Shown here one piece after another: positions 52,960 to 62,861 of a stretch of 64,000 nucleotides of DNA (positions are counted from its first letter, which is position 1; the number at the start of each line of letters is the position of its first letter). The stretch is from Lysobacter gummosus. GTDB taxonomy: Bacteria; Pseudomonadota; Gammaproteobacteria; Xanthomonadales; Xanthomonadaceae. The DNA lies in NCBI RefSeq assembly GCF_001442805.1, contig NZ_CP011131.1, positions 5,766,001 to 5,830,000 of the forward strand. Reading direction: 5' to 3'. The notes beneath the pieces are model-generated. The model saw only the letters and a list, made by a program, of their open reading frames with translations. It ran no database searches and was not told the origin of the DNA. A program made the position numbers and the translations under genes.

Positions 52960-53103
52960 CGGTGCCGGGGGAACTGGCCGCAAGCGCGGGGGGCTGCGCT
53001 GCTGGCACTCGGAATCTCCTAGATAAAAGACCGTCCCGCCCTTCCACAAAGGAAGTCACAAGGTAGGGAAGCAATGTCACTGCATATTCCAGGAGTCCAC
53101 TTC

Positions 53104-56019
53104 GTGAATAGAAAAATTTTGACCACTGCTGTTTGCACTGCGCTGGTCAGCGCGGTCGCACCGGCTTACGCCCAGCAGGCGGCAGCTACCGGTTCCAGCG
53201 ATGACGTCACCCGGATCGAGACGGTCACCGTCACCGGCTCGCGCATCTCCAACCCGAACGTCGTATCGCCCGCTCCGGTCAGCGTGCTGACCGCGGAAGA
53301 CATCAAGGCCACCGGCGCGGTCAACATCGGCGACCTGCTGACGACCATGCCGCAGCTGGCCACCACCTTCACGATGGGCAACTCCGGCCGCTTCATCGGC
53401 ACCGCCGGCGTGGCCATGCAAGACCTGCGCAACCTCGGCACCGCCCGCACCCTGGTGCTGGTCAACGGTCGCCGCATGGTCGGCGCCTCGGCCGGCACCT
53501 CGGCGGTCGATACCAACCTGATTCCGGCCGACTGGGTCGAGCGCGTGGAAGTCATCACCGGCGGCGCGTCCGCGGTGTACGGCGCCGACGCGGTCTCCGG
53601 CGTGGTCAACTTCATCCTCAAGAAGAAGTACGAAGGCGCCAATCTGCACGCGCAGATCAACGACAGCCAGCACGGCAGCTTCGGCAAGAAGTTCATCTCG
53701 GTGACCGGCGGCGGCAACTTCGCCGAGGACCGCGGCAACTACGCGCTGTCGTTCGAGCACAGCCAGCAAGACAGCCTGATGTTCGGCGACCGCTTCGGCA
53801 AGCAGGCCTATCGCGCCCTGCGCACGCCGGGCAGCGGCTTCGACACCACCCTGGTGGGCGACGCCGGCAACTACACCATCACCAGCGCCGGCACCTTCTC
53901 GCTGGGCAGCAACTTCAATCCGGACCTGCGTTACACCTTCGACCGCAACGGACAAGTGCGCAAGCAGCGCTTCGACGGCGCGGTCGATCGCAACAGCAGC
54001 GCCACCTGCACGAACTGCGACCGCCTCGACAACAACCAGGTGCTGCAGCTGCAGCCGCGGTACAAGCGCGACACCGTCAGCGCCGTCGCCGGATTCGATC
54101 TGAACCAGGATCACCGCCTGTACTTCGAAGGCATGTACAGCAAGGTGCACAGCAAGACCAGTTCCTCGCCGGCGTTCGGCGCCACCGGCAATCCGCACAT
54201 CATCGAGCGCGACAACGCTTACATAACGCCGGAAATGCTGGCGCTCATCGGCTCGCGCCGGTCGATCAATCTCGCCCGCAACGACGTCGATGCCGGCGGA
54301 CGCGGCGAAGACACCGACCGCCAGACCGCGCGCGTGGTGTTCGGCGCCGAAGGCTCGGCGTTCGGCAGCGACAGCAACTGGCTGTACGACGTGTCGGTCA
54401 ATTACGGCCGCACCCACGAGCGTCGCCGTAATCTCAACAACCGCCACATGGAACGCTTCTACGCCGGCCTGGACGCGGTCAAGGACGCCAACGGCAACAT
54501 CGTGTGCCGTTCCAAGATCGATCCGACCCACGTCAACCTGGCGTACTACAACAACACCGCGAGCCCGGACGGCATCATCTCGCCGGAAGTGGCCGCCAGC
54601 TGCATTCCGTTCTCGGTCTTCGGCGAAGGCGCGATCAGCCCGGGCGCGGCCAACTGGTTCAACGTCACCACCATCTCCAAGTCGCGCCTGACCCAGTTCG
54701 TCGCCGGCGGCTCGCTGACCAACAACAACCTGTTCGAACTGCCGGCCGGTCCGGTCAGCTTCGGCGCCGGCGTCGAGTACCGCCGCGAGACCAGCCGGAG
54801 CATCAACGATCCGCTGGACATCTCCGGCCAGACCTTCCTCAACGCGATCCCGAACTCCGGCGGCAGCTACAACGTCCGCGAGTTGTGGACGGAAGTGGCG
54901 ATCCCGCTGTTGCACGACATCCCGCTGATCAAGAGCCTGACCGTCGGCGCCGCCGCGCGTTACTCCAAGTACGACACCATCGGCAGCACCAAGGCCTGGC
55001 GTTACAACCTGGACTGGGCGATCAACGACAGCCTGCGCGTCCGCGGCAACATGTCGGCGGCGGTGCGCGCGCCTAACATCGACGAACTGTTCGGGGGCCA
55101 GTCGCAGAACTTCGGCGGCGTCTCCGATCCGTGCGACGCGATCAACATCCGCAACGGCAAGGATCCGGCCGTGCGCGCCCGCAACTGCGCCGCGCTGGGC
55201 CTGCCGGCCGATTTCGAAGACACCTTCTCGGCCACCAACGAAGGCCTGTCGGGCAGCAACCCGGACCTGGAACCGGAGACCGGCCGCAGCTGGACCGCCG
55301 GCCTCGTGTTCACCCCGACCTTCCTGGAAGGCTTCGGCATGAACGTGGACTACTGGAAGATCCGTCTCACCGACGCGATCGGCGCGCCGAGCTTCCAGCA
55401 GACCGCCGACCGCTGCGTCGATAACCCGGCCGGCATCAACAACATCTACTGCACCAACACCCGCCGCGGTCCGGACGGCCAGATCGACTTCCTGGTTTCG
55501 ATCAACCAGAACATCGCCGCCACCGAAACCGACGGCGTGGACATCGGCGTTTACTATACCCACGACCTGTGGGGCGGCCGCATGCGTTGGGACCTCAACG
55601 CCACCAAGGTGCTGGGCTACACCGACTTCCCGTTCCAGGAAGACAAGGACGAGACGATCGACCAGAACAAGACCCTGGGCTTCCCGGAATGGAAGGCCAC
55701 CCTGCGCCTGGGCTACACCCGCGACAACTGGGGCTTGAACTGGAACACCCGCTACGCCGACGGCGGCCTGCGCGTGAGCAACGAGACCTACCGCTCGAAT
55801 CCGACGTCGGTCAACGTCTACAACGCCGGCTCCGGCGTCGCCCACGACATCCGCGGCAGCTACTCGATCAAGGACACCGGCTGGCAGATCTACGGCGGCA
55901 TCACCAACGTGTTCGACTCCGATCCGCCGGTCAACCTGTTCGGCACCGGTTTCGGTTCGGGCCTGTACGACCAGATCGGCCGCGCTTACTACGTCGGCGT
56001 GAACTACAAGTTCTTCTGA
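53104..56019 (+). CDS. TonB-dependent outer-membrane receptor 1 (Oar-like plug)
   Basis: This 971-residue receptor has a signal peptide (VNRKILTTAVCTALVSAVAPAYAQ), a TonB-box-like segment (IETVTVTGSRIS, about 40-51) and a plug domain. The plug carries NPNVVSPAPVSVLTAEDIKATG, LVNGRRMVG and VYGADAVSGVVNFILKKKY. A large beta barrel follows, ending with Phe (YYVGVNYKFF), as outer-membrane assembly requires. The two Cys pairs NSSATCTNCDRL and DRCVDNPAGINNIYCTN suggest extracellular-loop disulfides. The substrate is unknown; Oar-like receptors in Xanthomonads are often associated with peptide or glycan uptake. The GTG at 53104 follows CAGGAGTCCACTTC; an upstream ATG at 53074 would add ten residues and is rejected because the paralog uses the GTG. 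Confidence 0.9.
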   Translation: MNRKILTTAVCTALVSAVAPAYAQQAAATGSSDDVTRIETVTVTGSRISNPNVVSPAPVSVLTAEDIKATGAVNIGDLLTTMPQLATTFTMGNSGRFIGTAGVAMQDLRNLGTARTLVLVNGRRMVGASAGTSAVDTNLIPADWVERVEVITGGASAVYGADAVSGVVNFILKKKYEGANLHAQINDSQHGSFGKKFISVTGGGNFAEDRGNYALSFEHSQQDSLMFGDRFGKQAYRALRTPGSGFDTTLVGDAGNYTITSAGTFSLGSNFNPDLRYTFDRNGQVRKQRFDGAVDRNSSATCTNCDRLDNNQVLQLQPRYKRDTVSAVAGFDLNQDHRLYFEGMYSKVHSKTSSSPAFGATGNPHIIERDNAYITPEMLALIGSRRSINLARNDVDAGGRGEDTDRQTARVVFGAEGSAFGSDSNWLYDVSVNYGRTHERRRNLNNRHMERFYAGLDAVKDANGNIVCRSKIDPTHVNLAYYNNTASPDGIISPEVAASCIPFSVFGEGAISPGAANWFNVTTISKSRLTQFVAGGSLTNNNLFELPAGPVSFGAGVEYRRETSRSINDPLDISGQTFLNAIPNSGGSYNVRELWTEVAIPLLHDIPLIKSLTVGAAARYSKYDTIGSTKAWRYNLDWAINDSLRVRGNMSAAVRAPNIDELFGGQSQNFGGVSDPCDAINIRNGKDPAVRARNCAALGLPADFEDTFSATNEGLSGSNPDLEPETGRSWTAGLVFTPTFLEGFGMNVDYWKIRLTDAIGAPSFQQTADRCVDNPAGINNIYCTNTRRGPDGQIDFLVSINQNIAATETDGVDIGVYYTHDLWGGRMRWDLNATKVLGYTDFPFQEDKDETIDQNKTLGFPEWKATLRLGYTRDNWGLNWNTRYADGGLRVSNETYRSNPTSVNVYNAGSGVAHDIRGSYSIKDTGWQIYGGITNVFDSDPPVNLFGTGFGSGLYDQIGRAYYVGVNYKFF
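53224..53633 (+). repeat. 410-nt block identical to 56619-57028 (plug-encoding)
   Basis: By direct reading the two 410-nt stretches are the same base by base from GTCACCGTCACCGG to AAGAAGTACGA. Flanking receptor sequence differs at many synonymous and non-synonymous sites. This suggests recent gene conversion, or an ectopic copy, between the two receptors. Confidence 0.85.
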
Positions 56020-56060
56020 TCGAACATGTAGTGGTCCAGCACCATCGTTGAGCTTCATCG

Positions 56061-56096
56061 CAAGAGCCGGCGCAAGCCGGCTCTTTCGTTTTTCGG
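56061..56096 (+). terminator. Terminator after receptor 1
   Basis: AAGAGCCGGC (56062-56071) pairs with GCCGGCTCTT (56076-56085), loop GCAA, followed by TCGTTTTTC. It ends the receptor 1 transcript 40-odd bases past its stop. Confidence 0.9.
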
Positions 56097-56322
56097 GGGA
56101 GCCCACGATGGCGGCGGGGCCTGCCCGGGCGGGGCCTGCCCGGGCCGGGCCCGCCCGCCGCCTGGCGCGACTCGCACTGCCCTGAAATCCTTCGAAAGGA
56201 CAGCCGTACGGCGACCTGGGCACGCGTTGGCACAGTCATTCGGCCAGACTCGGCAAAGAATGGCACCCCCGCTAACTATATGTATTTATTACATATTTTT
56301 TTACGAGACTTTGCACAGTTCG
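56097..56322. other. Intergenic region with AT-rich island
   Basis: Between the receptor-1 terminator and the receptor-2 promoter, GC-rich DNA with tandem CCCGGGCGGGGCCTG-like repeats (about 56124-56155) gives way to an AT-rich island near 56274-56308 (ACTATATGTATTTATTACAT). The island could be an UP-element or a regulator site for receptor 2. No gene is present. Confidence 0.5.
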
Positions 56323-56351
56323 TTGCATCTTTCGTTAAGAGTCCGTAATTT
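56323..56351 (+). promoter_or_regulatory. Promoter of TonB-dependent receptor 2
   Basis: TTGCAT (56323-56328), 17-base spacer, TAATTT (56346-56351), copying the arrangement of the receptor 1 promoter. Upstream the DNA is AT-rich, unlike the receptor 1 promoter, so expression strength or control may differ. Confidence 0.7.
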
Positions 56352-56498
56352 CGGGTCAGGGGAACTGGTCGTACGCGCGGGGGGCTGCGCGACGAGCACT
56401 CGGGATCTCCTCTGACCACACCTAATCCAGCCTTCCAACACCAGGGAAGTCGCACGGTAAGGAAGCGATGTCATTGCATATTTCAGGAGTCCACTTTC

Positions 56499-59429
56499 GT
56501 GAATAGAAAACTGCTCACCACGGCTGTCTGCACGGCGCTGGTCAGCGCGGTCGCACCGGCCTACGCCCAGCAGGCTAACGCCGCGTCGAACGAAGACAGC
56601 ATCACCAAGATCGAAGCCGTCACCGTCACCGGCTCGCGCATCTCCAACCCGAACGTCGTATCGCCCGCTCCGGTCAGCGTGCTGACCGCGGAAGACATCA
56701 AGGCCACCGGCGCGGTCAACATCGGCGACCTGCTGACGACCATGCCGCAGCTGGCCACCACCTTCACGATGGGCAACTCCGGCCGCTTCATCGGCACCGC
56801 CGGCGTGGCCATGCAAGACCTGCGCAACCTCGGCACCGCCCGCACCCTGGTGCTGGTCAACGGTCGCCGCATGGTCGGCGCCTCGGCCGGCACCTCGGCG
56901 GTCGATACCAACCTGATTCCGGCCGACTGGGTCGAGCGCGTGGAAGTCATCACCGGCGGCGCGTCCGCGGTGTACGGCGCCGACGCGGTCTCCGGCGTGG
57001 TCAACTTCATCCTCAAGAAGAAGTACGAGGGCGCCAACGCCCACGTGCAGATCGGCGACAGCCAGCACGGCGGCTTCAAGGAGCGCCTGTTCTCGTTCAC
57101 CGCCGGCACCAACTTCGCCGACGACCGCGGCAACGTCGCCATTTCGGTCGAGCACAGCCAGCAGGACCCGCTGTGGTTCCCGGATCGCTTCGGCCGCCAG
57201 AACTACGCCACCGTGCTCACCCCGGGCGGCGCCTACGACGGCCTGCTGCTGCCCAACTCGCGCAACTACATCTACACCACCGGCGGCGCGTTCTCGACCG
57301 CCTTCGATTCGCGCGGCAATCCCAATCCGCGGGTTCCGAGCCAGCGCTATGTCTTCAACCCCGACGGCAGCGTGCGCAAGCAGCGCTTCGACGGCATCTA
57401 CGACAACCGCAACAACTGTCAGGACTGCGAAGGCCTGACCAATAACGAAACCCAGCTGCAGCCCGACTACAAGCGCACCACGGTCAGCTCGGTCGCCAGC
57501 TTCGACCTGAGCCAGGACCATCGCCTGTACTTCGAAGGCATGTACAGCAAGGTCGCCAGCAAGTCGTACGGCTCGGCGGCGTTCGCCGGCGCGAACAACT
57601 ACCACATCATCGAGAAGGACAACGCTTACATCCGTCCTGACCTCGCGACGCTGACCGCCGATATGGATTACATCCGGATCACCCGCGACGATCTCGACTC
57701 AGGCCTGCGCGGCGAAGACACCGAGCGCCAGACCGCTCGCCTGGTGTTCGGCATCGAAGGCGCCGCATTCGGCAGCGAGAGCGGCTGGCTGTACGACGCC
57801 TCGGTCAATTACGGCCGCACCCAGGAGCGTCGTCGCAACCTCAACAACCGCATCATGGAACGCTTCTACGCCGGCCTCGACGCCGTCGTCGATCCGTCCA
57901 GCGGTCAGATCGTGTGTCGTTCGAAGATCGATCCGACCCACGTCAACGAGTCGTTCTACAACAACACCAGCAGCCCGGACGGCATCATCTCGCCGGAAGT
58001 GGCGGCCAGCTGCATTCCGTTCTCGATCTTCGGCGACGGCGCCATCAACCCGGCCGCGCGCGAGTGGTTCAACGCCACCACCATCTCCAAGGCGCGCCTG
58101 ACCCAGTTCGTCGCCGGCGGCTCGCTGACCAACAACAACCTGTTCGACCTGCCGGCCGGTCCGATCAGCTTCGGCGCCGGCGTCGAGTACCGCCGCGAGA
58201 CCAGCGAGACCAACAACGATCCGCTGGACATCTCCGGCCAGACCTTCCTCAACGCCATCCCCAGCGCGCGCGGCAGCTACAACGTCCGCGAAGTGTGGAC
58301 GGAAGTCGCGGTCCCGCTGCTGCACGACATCCCGCTGATCAAGAGCCTGACCGTCGGCGCCGCCGCGCGCTACTCCAAGTACGACACCATCGGCAGCACC
58401 CGCGCATGGCGTTACAACCTGGACTGGGCGATCAACGACAGCCTGCGCATCCGCGGCAACATGTCGGCGGCGGTGCGCGCGCCGAACATCGACGAACTGT
58501 TCGGCGGCCAGTCGCAGAACTTCGGCATCGTGGATGATCCCTGCGATCCGACCGAAATCCCCAACGGCAAGGATCCGGCGGTGCGCGCGCGCAACTGCGC
58601 CGCGCTCGGCCTGCCGGCGGATTTCATCGATCGGATCGGTTCCTCCAATGAAGGCTTGCAGGGCAGCAACCCGGACCTGGATCCGGAAACCGGCCGCAGC
58701 TGGACCGCGGGATTCGTGTTCACCCCGACCTTCCTGGAAGGCTTCGGCTTCAACGTCGACTACTGGAAGATCCGGATCGAGAACGCGATCTCGGCGCCGA
58801 CCTTCCAGGAAACCGCCGACCACTGCGTCGATTCGCCTTCCGGCATCGACAATATCTACTGCCGCAACGCCCAACGCCGCGCCGACGGCCAGCTCGACTT
58901 CCTCACCTCGATCAACCAGAACATTTCGTTGATCGAAACCGATGGCGTGGACATCGCGGCTTACTACACCCACGACCTGTGGGGCGGCCGCATGCGCTGG
59001 GACCTCAACGCGACCAAGGTCCTGAGCTACGACGATTACCCGTTCCAGGAAGATCCGGAAGACAACATCGACCGGCTCAAGACGCTGGGCTACCCAGAAT
59101 GGAAAGCGACGCTGCGCGCCGGTTACAGCCGCGACAACTGGGACGTCAATTGGTCGACCCGCTTCGCTTCCGGCGGTCTTCGCGTGAGCAACGAGAGCTA
59201 CGCCTCCAACCCGAAGCAGACCAACGTCAGCTGGGCCGGTTCGGGCGTGTTCCACGACATGCGCGGCAGCTATACGTTCAAGGACACCGGCCTGCAGATC
59301 TACGGCGGCGTCACCAACGTGTTCGACTCCGACCCGCCGGTCAACCTGTTCGGCACCGGTTTCGGCTCGGGCCTGTACGACCAGATCGGTCGCGCCTACT
59401 ACGTGGGCCTGAACTACAAGTTCAACTGA
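56499..59429 (+). CDS. TonB-dependent outer-membrane receptor 2
   Basis: This 976-residue paralog of receptor 1 has the same signal peptide style (MNRKLLTTAVCTALVSAVAP, translated from GTG), TonB-box IEAVTVTGSRIS and plug. The barrel ends LNYKFN, not Phe but Asn after Phe. The Cys pairs are kept (NNCQDCEG, HCVDSPSGIDNIYCRN). Differences from receptor 1 cluster in the predicted extracellular loops, e.g. FSTAFDSRGNPNPRVPSQRY. Ligand diversification after duplication is plausible. Start GTG at 56499 follows TTCAGGAGTCCACTTTC. Confidence 0.9.
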   Translation: MNRKLLTTAVCTALVSAVAPAYAQQANAASNEDSITKIEAVTVTGSRISNPNVVSPAPVSVLTAEDIKATGAVNIGDLLTTMPQLATTFTMGNSGRFIGTAGVAMQDLRNLGTARTLVLVNGRRMVGASAGTSAVDTNLIPADWVERVEVITGGASAVYGADAVSGVVNFILKKKYEGANAHVQIGDSQHGGFKERLFSFTAGTNFADDRGNVAISVEHSQQDPLWFPDRFGRQNYATVLTPGGAYDGLLLPNSRNYIYTTGGAFSTAFDSRGNPNPRVPSQRYVFNPDGSVRKQRFDGIYDNRNNCQDCEGLTNNETQLQPDYKRTTVSSVASFDLSQDHRLYFEGMYSKVASKSYGSAAFAGANNYHIIEKDNAYIRPDLATLTADMDYIRITRDDLDSGLRGEDTERQTARLVFGIEGAAFGSESGWLYDASVNYGRTQERRRNLNNRIMERFYAGLDAVVDPSSGQIVCRSKIDPTHVNESFYNNTSSPDGIISPEVAASCIPFSIFGDGAINPAAREWFNATTISKARLTQFVAGGSLTNNNLFDLPAGPISFGAGVEYRRETSETNNDPLDISGQTFLNAIPSARGSYNVREVWTEVAVPLLHDIPLIKSLTVGAAARYSKYDTIGSTRAWRYNLDWAINDSLRIRGNMSAAVRAPNIDELFGGQSQNFGIVDDPCDPTEIPNGKDPAVRARNCAALGLPADFIDRIGSSNEGLQGSNPDLDPETGRSWTAGFVFTPTFLEGFGFNVDYWKIRIENAISAPTFQETADHCVDSPSGIDNIYCRNAQRRADGQLDFLTSINQNISLIETDGVDIAAYYTHDLWGGRMRWDLNATKVLSYDDYPFQEDPEDNIDRLKTLGYPEWKATLRAGYSRDNWDVNWSTRFASGGLRVSNESYASNPKQTNVSWAGSGVFHDMRGSYTFKDTGLQIYGGVTNVFDSDPPVNLFGTGFGSGLYDQIGRAYYVGLNYKFN
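56619..57028 (+). repeat. 410-nt block identical to 53224-53633
   Basis: Second copy of the identical plug-encoding block. The match ends at AAGAAGTACGA, after which the first synonymous difference (GGG versus AGG) appears. Confidence 0.85.
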
Positions 59430-59467
59430 TCGACTCGTTCGATCCAGCGATCTTCAAGATCGAACAC

Positions 59468-59501
59468 GAAGGAGCCGGCGCAAGCCGGCTCCTTTTTTAT
59501 T
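59468..59501 (+). terminator. Terminator after receptor 2
   Basis: AAGGAGCCGGC (59469-59479) pairs with GCCGGCTCCTT (59484-59494), loop GCAA, then TTTTATTC. It is the same terminator design as after receptor 1 and separates the receptor from convergent glyS. Confidence 0.92.
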
Positions 59502-59538
59502 CAGCGCGAGAGCGAACCACCGGCGGCGAATGCGCCGA

Positions 59539-61695
59539 TCAGACCGACAAATGCTCGATCGCCGCCACGCTGCCGAGGCGATCGGACAAACGCTTGAGCA
59601 AGGCCAAACGGTTGTTGCGCACCGCCGCGTCGTCCACGTTGACCATCACCTTGTCGAAGAAGGCATCGACCTGCGGACGCAGGCGCGCCAGCCGGCCCAG
59701 CACGGCGACGTAGTCGCGCTGCGCGAGCAAGGGATCGGTATCGGCGACGGCGGCATCGACGGCCTGCGCCAGTTCGCGTTCGGCCGGCTCGTTGAACAAC
59801 GCGGCATCGATCGCGCTCGGCACTTCGCCGTCAACTTTCCGGAGGATGTTGCGGCTGCGCTTGTTGGCCGCGGCGAGGGCCTCGGCTTCGGGCAGTTTCG
59901 CGAACTCGGCGATGGCGTTGAGGCGGCGGTCGAAGTCGGGCAGCATCGGCAGGCGCAACGCGGCGACCGCATCGAACTGCTGACCCGGCACGCTGCGCTC
60001 GGTGTAGTAGCTGCGCAGGCGTTCGACCACGAAGTCGTACAGCTCATCGGCCGTCGGCGCGGCGTTCGCGGCCTTGGCCGGATCGGCCGGCTTCGCCTTG
60101 CCGCTTTCGTCGGCCTGCGCTTGCTTGCGCGTGGTTTCCAGGGCGATCGCCGTGGCGGCCGCGGCCAATGCGCTTTGCAGCGCCTCGCCCAGCGGCAGAT
60201 CGATTTCGCCTTCGATCAGCGTGCGCGCCAGGCCCAGCGCATTGCGGCGCAGACTGAAAGGATCCTTGTTGCCGGTCGGCTTGAGGCCGGCCGCGAAGCC
60301 GCCGGCCAGCGTGTCCAGGCGCTCGGCGATCGCGAGCACGCGGCCCAGCGGCGACGGCGCGATCGCGTCGCCGGCGAAACGCGGCATGTAGGCTTCGTCG
60401 ATCGCGGCGGCCACTTGCGCCGGCTCGTTCGCGGCGGCGGCGTAGTACCGGCCGGCGATGCCCTGCAATTCGGGGAACTCGTTGACCATGCGCGATTGCA
60501 GATCGTTCTTGGACAACTCCGCGGCGCGGCGCGCCTGCGCCCGATCGACGCCGGCGATCAGGGCCACGTCCTGCGCCAGCGCGGTCACGCGCGCGACCTT
60601 GTCGGCCACGCTGCCCAGCCTGGCCTGGTAGGTCACCGTCTTCAGCCCTTCGCCCATCGACGCCAGCCCCTGCTTGAGGTCTTCGTCGAAGAAGAACTTC
60701 GCATCGGCGAAGCGCGGGCGGATCACGCGCTCGTAGCCCTTGCGCACTTCGCTCACGTCGCGGCTTTCGATGTTGGCGATGCCGACGAAACGTTCGCTGA
60801 GCTTGCCGGCCGCATCGAGCACGGGGAAGAATTTCTGGTTGGCTTCCATCGTCGCGATCAGCGCTTCCTGCGGCACGGCGAGGAATTCGCGTTCGAAGCC
60901 GCAGGCCACGGCCACCGGCCATTCGGTCAGGCCGTTGACCTCTTCCAGGATGCCCTCGTCGATGCGCGCGCTGCCGCCGGCTTGCGCGGCCGCGGCGGTG
61001 ACTTCACGCACGATGCGCTCGCGGCGTTCGTCCGGATCGACCAACACCTTGGCCGCGCGCAGCGCTTCGATGTAATCGCCGGGCGCGTTGAACGAAACCG
61101 CCCGGTCGTGCATGAACCGATGGCCGCGGCTGATGCGATCGCTGCGCACGCCCAGGATGTCCGCGGGCACCACCTCGTTGCCGAGCAGCAGCACCAGCCA
61201 ATGCATCGGCCGGGCGAAGCCGTAGTCGTGATCGCCCCAGCGCATCGGCTTGGGAATCGGCATCGCGGCGATGGCCTCGCGCACGATGTCCGCCAGCAGG
61301 CTGGCGGTGTCGGCACCGGGCTTGGTGGCACGGTGGACGAAGCGCTCGCCCTTGGCGTCGCTGGTTTTTTCCAGTTGCGTCCAGTCGATGCCGGCCTTGG
61401 CGGCGAACCCCTGCAGCGCCTTGGTCGGCCGGCCGTCGGCATCGAGCGCGATATTGAGGTAGGGGCCGAGCACTTCGCTGTTCTGTTCGGGCTGCCGCAG
61501 CGCCACCGCGGGCAGCAGTACCGCCAGGCGGCGCGGCGTGTACAGCGGCTTGGCGCCGTCGCGATCGAAACCGATGCCGCGCTTGTGCAGGCCGTCGAGC
61601 ACGCCGTCGAAGAACGCCTGGGCCAGGCCGGACAGCGCCTTGACCGGCAGTTCTTCCGTGCCCAGTTCGATCAGGAGAGGTTGGGTCGTGCTCAT
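59539..61695 (-). CDS. glyS: Glycine--tRNA ligase beta subunit
   Basis: This 718-residue subunit of the alpha2-beta2 glycyl-tRNA synthetase binds tRNA-Gly. The start is [27 protein letters not shown], the family N-terminus, followed by [68 protein letters not shown], the anticodon-binding and HD-like helices, and a terminal [17 protein letters not shown]. An internal Lys/Ala-rich linker (about 528-555) is low in complexity. glyQ lies upstream, 124 bases away, in the usual glyQS order. Confidence 0.97.
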   Translation of the reverse strand: MSTTQPLLIELGTEELPVKALSGLAQAFFDGVLDGLHKRGIGFDRDGAKPLYTPRRLAVLLPAVALRQPEQNSEVLGPYLNIALDADGRPTKALQGFAAKAGIDWTQLEKTSDAKGERFVHRATKPGADTASLLADIVREAIAAMPIPKPMRWGDHDYGFARPMHWLVLLLGNEVVPADILGVRSDRISRGHRFMHDRAVSFNAPGDYIEALRAAKVLVDPDERRERIVREVTAAAAQAGGSARIDEGILEEVNGLTEWPVAVACGFEREFLAVPQEALIATMEANQKFFPVLDAAGKLSERFVGIANIESRDVSEVRKGYERVIRPRFADAKFFFDEDLKQGLASMGEGLKTVTYQARLGSVADKVARVTALAQDVALIAGVDRAQARRAAELSKNDLQSRMVNEFPELQGIAGRYYAAAANEPAQVAAAIDEAYMPRFAGDAIAPSPLGRVLAIAERLDTLAGGFAAGLKPTGNKDPFSLRRNALGLARTLIEGEIDLPLGEALQSALAAAATAIALETTRKQAQADESGKAKPADPAKAANAAPTADELYDFVVERLRSYYTERSVPGQQFDAVAALRLPMLPDFDRRLNAIAEFAKLPEAEALAAANKRSRNILRKVDGEVPSAIDAALFNEPAERELAQAVDAAVADTDPLLAQRDYVAVLGRLARLRPQVDAFFDKVMVNVDDAAVRNNRLALLKRLSDRLGSVAAIEHLSV

Positions 61696-61819
61696 GCGGT
61701 GGCCTTTGCGGTGTTGTCTTCGTTTCTGAAGACGCCTCGCTTGATGCGGCGAGGTTGAAGTTGATCGGTGCGCTCGCCCTCACCCCTCTCCCGCATGCGG
61801 GACAGGGGTTGTGCGCGAA

Positions 61820-62755
61820 TCAGGCGGCGTGCGCTTTCGGCGTTTGCTTCAGGCCGGGAAAACCGAGCTTTTCGCGCTGCGCGAAGTAGGCTTCGGCCAC
61901 GCCCTGGGCGATCTTGCGCACGCGCAGGATGTAGCGCTGGCGTTCGGTCACGCTGATCGCGCGACGCGCGTCGAGCAGGTTGAACGAATGCGAGGCCTTG
62001 CACACCTGGTCGTAAGCCGGCAGCGGCAGGCCCAGTTCGATCAGCTTGGCCGCTTCGCGTTCGCAGGCGTCGAAGCGGTGGAACAGCTCGGCCACGTCGG
62101 CGTGTTCGAAGTTGTACGCGCTCTGCTCGACTTCGTTCTGGTGATAGACGTCGCGGTAGGTCACCGCGCGGCCGTCGGGGCCGTAGGTCCAGACGATGTC
62201 GAACACGCTGTCGACGTTCTGCAGGTACATGCACAGGCGTTCGAGACCGTAGGTGATCTCGCCGAGCACCGGCCGGCACTCCAGGCCGCCGGCCTGCTGG
62301 AAGTAGGTGAACTGCGTGACTTCCATGCCGTTGAGCCAGACTTCCCAGCCCAGGCCCCAGGCGCCGAGGGTCGGCGATTCCCAGTTGTCCTCGACCAGGC
62401 GCAGGTCGTGCACCAGCGGGTCCACGCCCAGCGCCTTGAGCGAATCGAAGTACAGCTCGACGATGTTGTCCGGGCTGGGCTTCATCGCCACCTGGTACTG
62501 GTAGTAGCGCTGCAGGCGGTTGGGGTTGTCGCCGTAGCGGCCGTCGGTGGGACGGCGGCAGGGCTGCACGTAGGCGGCGTTCCACGGCTCCGGACCCAGC
62601 GCGCGCAGGAACGTGGCCGGGTGGAACGTACCCGCGCCGACCTCCAGGTCCAGCGGCTGGATCAACACGCAGCCCTGTTCAGCCCAGTAGGCGTTCAGGC
62701 GCTGGATCATGCTTTGAAAGGTGATCACCGCAGGGGGTGCGTCGCTCGCGCTCAT
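61820..62755 (-). CDS. glyQ: Glycine--tRNA ligase alpha subunit
   Basis: This 311-residue catalytic alpha subunit has the class II core ([68 protein letters not shown]). The motif-2 loop is in [12 protein letters not shown] and the motif-3 region in [12 protein letters not shown]. It catalyses formation of glycyl-adenylate. Start is the ATG at 62755; an upstream in-frame start would add seven residues of no note. The 124-base gap to glyS contains a CTCTCCCGCATGCGGGACAG hairpin-like stretch, which could be a processing or attenuation site. Confidence 0.97.
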   Translation of the reverse strand: MSASDAPPAVITFQSMIQRLNAYWAEQGCVLIQPLDLEVGAGTFHPATFLRALGPEPWNAAYVQPCRRPTDGRYGDNPNRLQRYYQYQVAMKPSPDNIVELYFDSLKALGVDPLVHDLRLVEDNWESPTLGAWGLGWEVWLNGMEVTQFTYFQQAGGLECRPVLGEITYGLERLCMYLQNVDSVFDIVWTYGPDGRAVTYRDVYHQNEVEQSAYNFEHADVAELFHRFDACEREAAKLIELGLPLPAYDQVCKASHSFNLLDARRAISVTERQRYILRVRKIAQGVAEAYFAQREKLGFPGLKQTPKAHAA

Positions 62756-62861
62756 GGTCTCATCGCAGTGCAGCAAAGCGGGTTAGTATAGCCATGAGCC
62801 TTACAAATACAGGGCTTCACCCCGGATTTCAGCAGCGCCCATCCCCCCTCGACGCCACGCC

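Noticed and set aside
53077-56223. A minus-strand open frame of about 1048 codons opposite receptor 1
   Set aside because: Antisense to a receptor with signal peptide, plug and barrel; composition is Val/Ala/Gly/Asp-rich, an artefact of the complement of GC-rich coding DNA.
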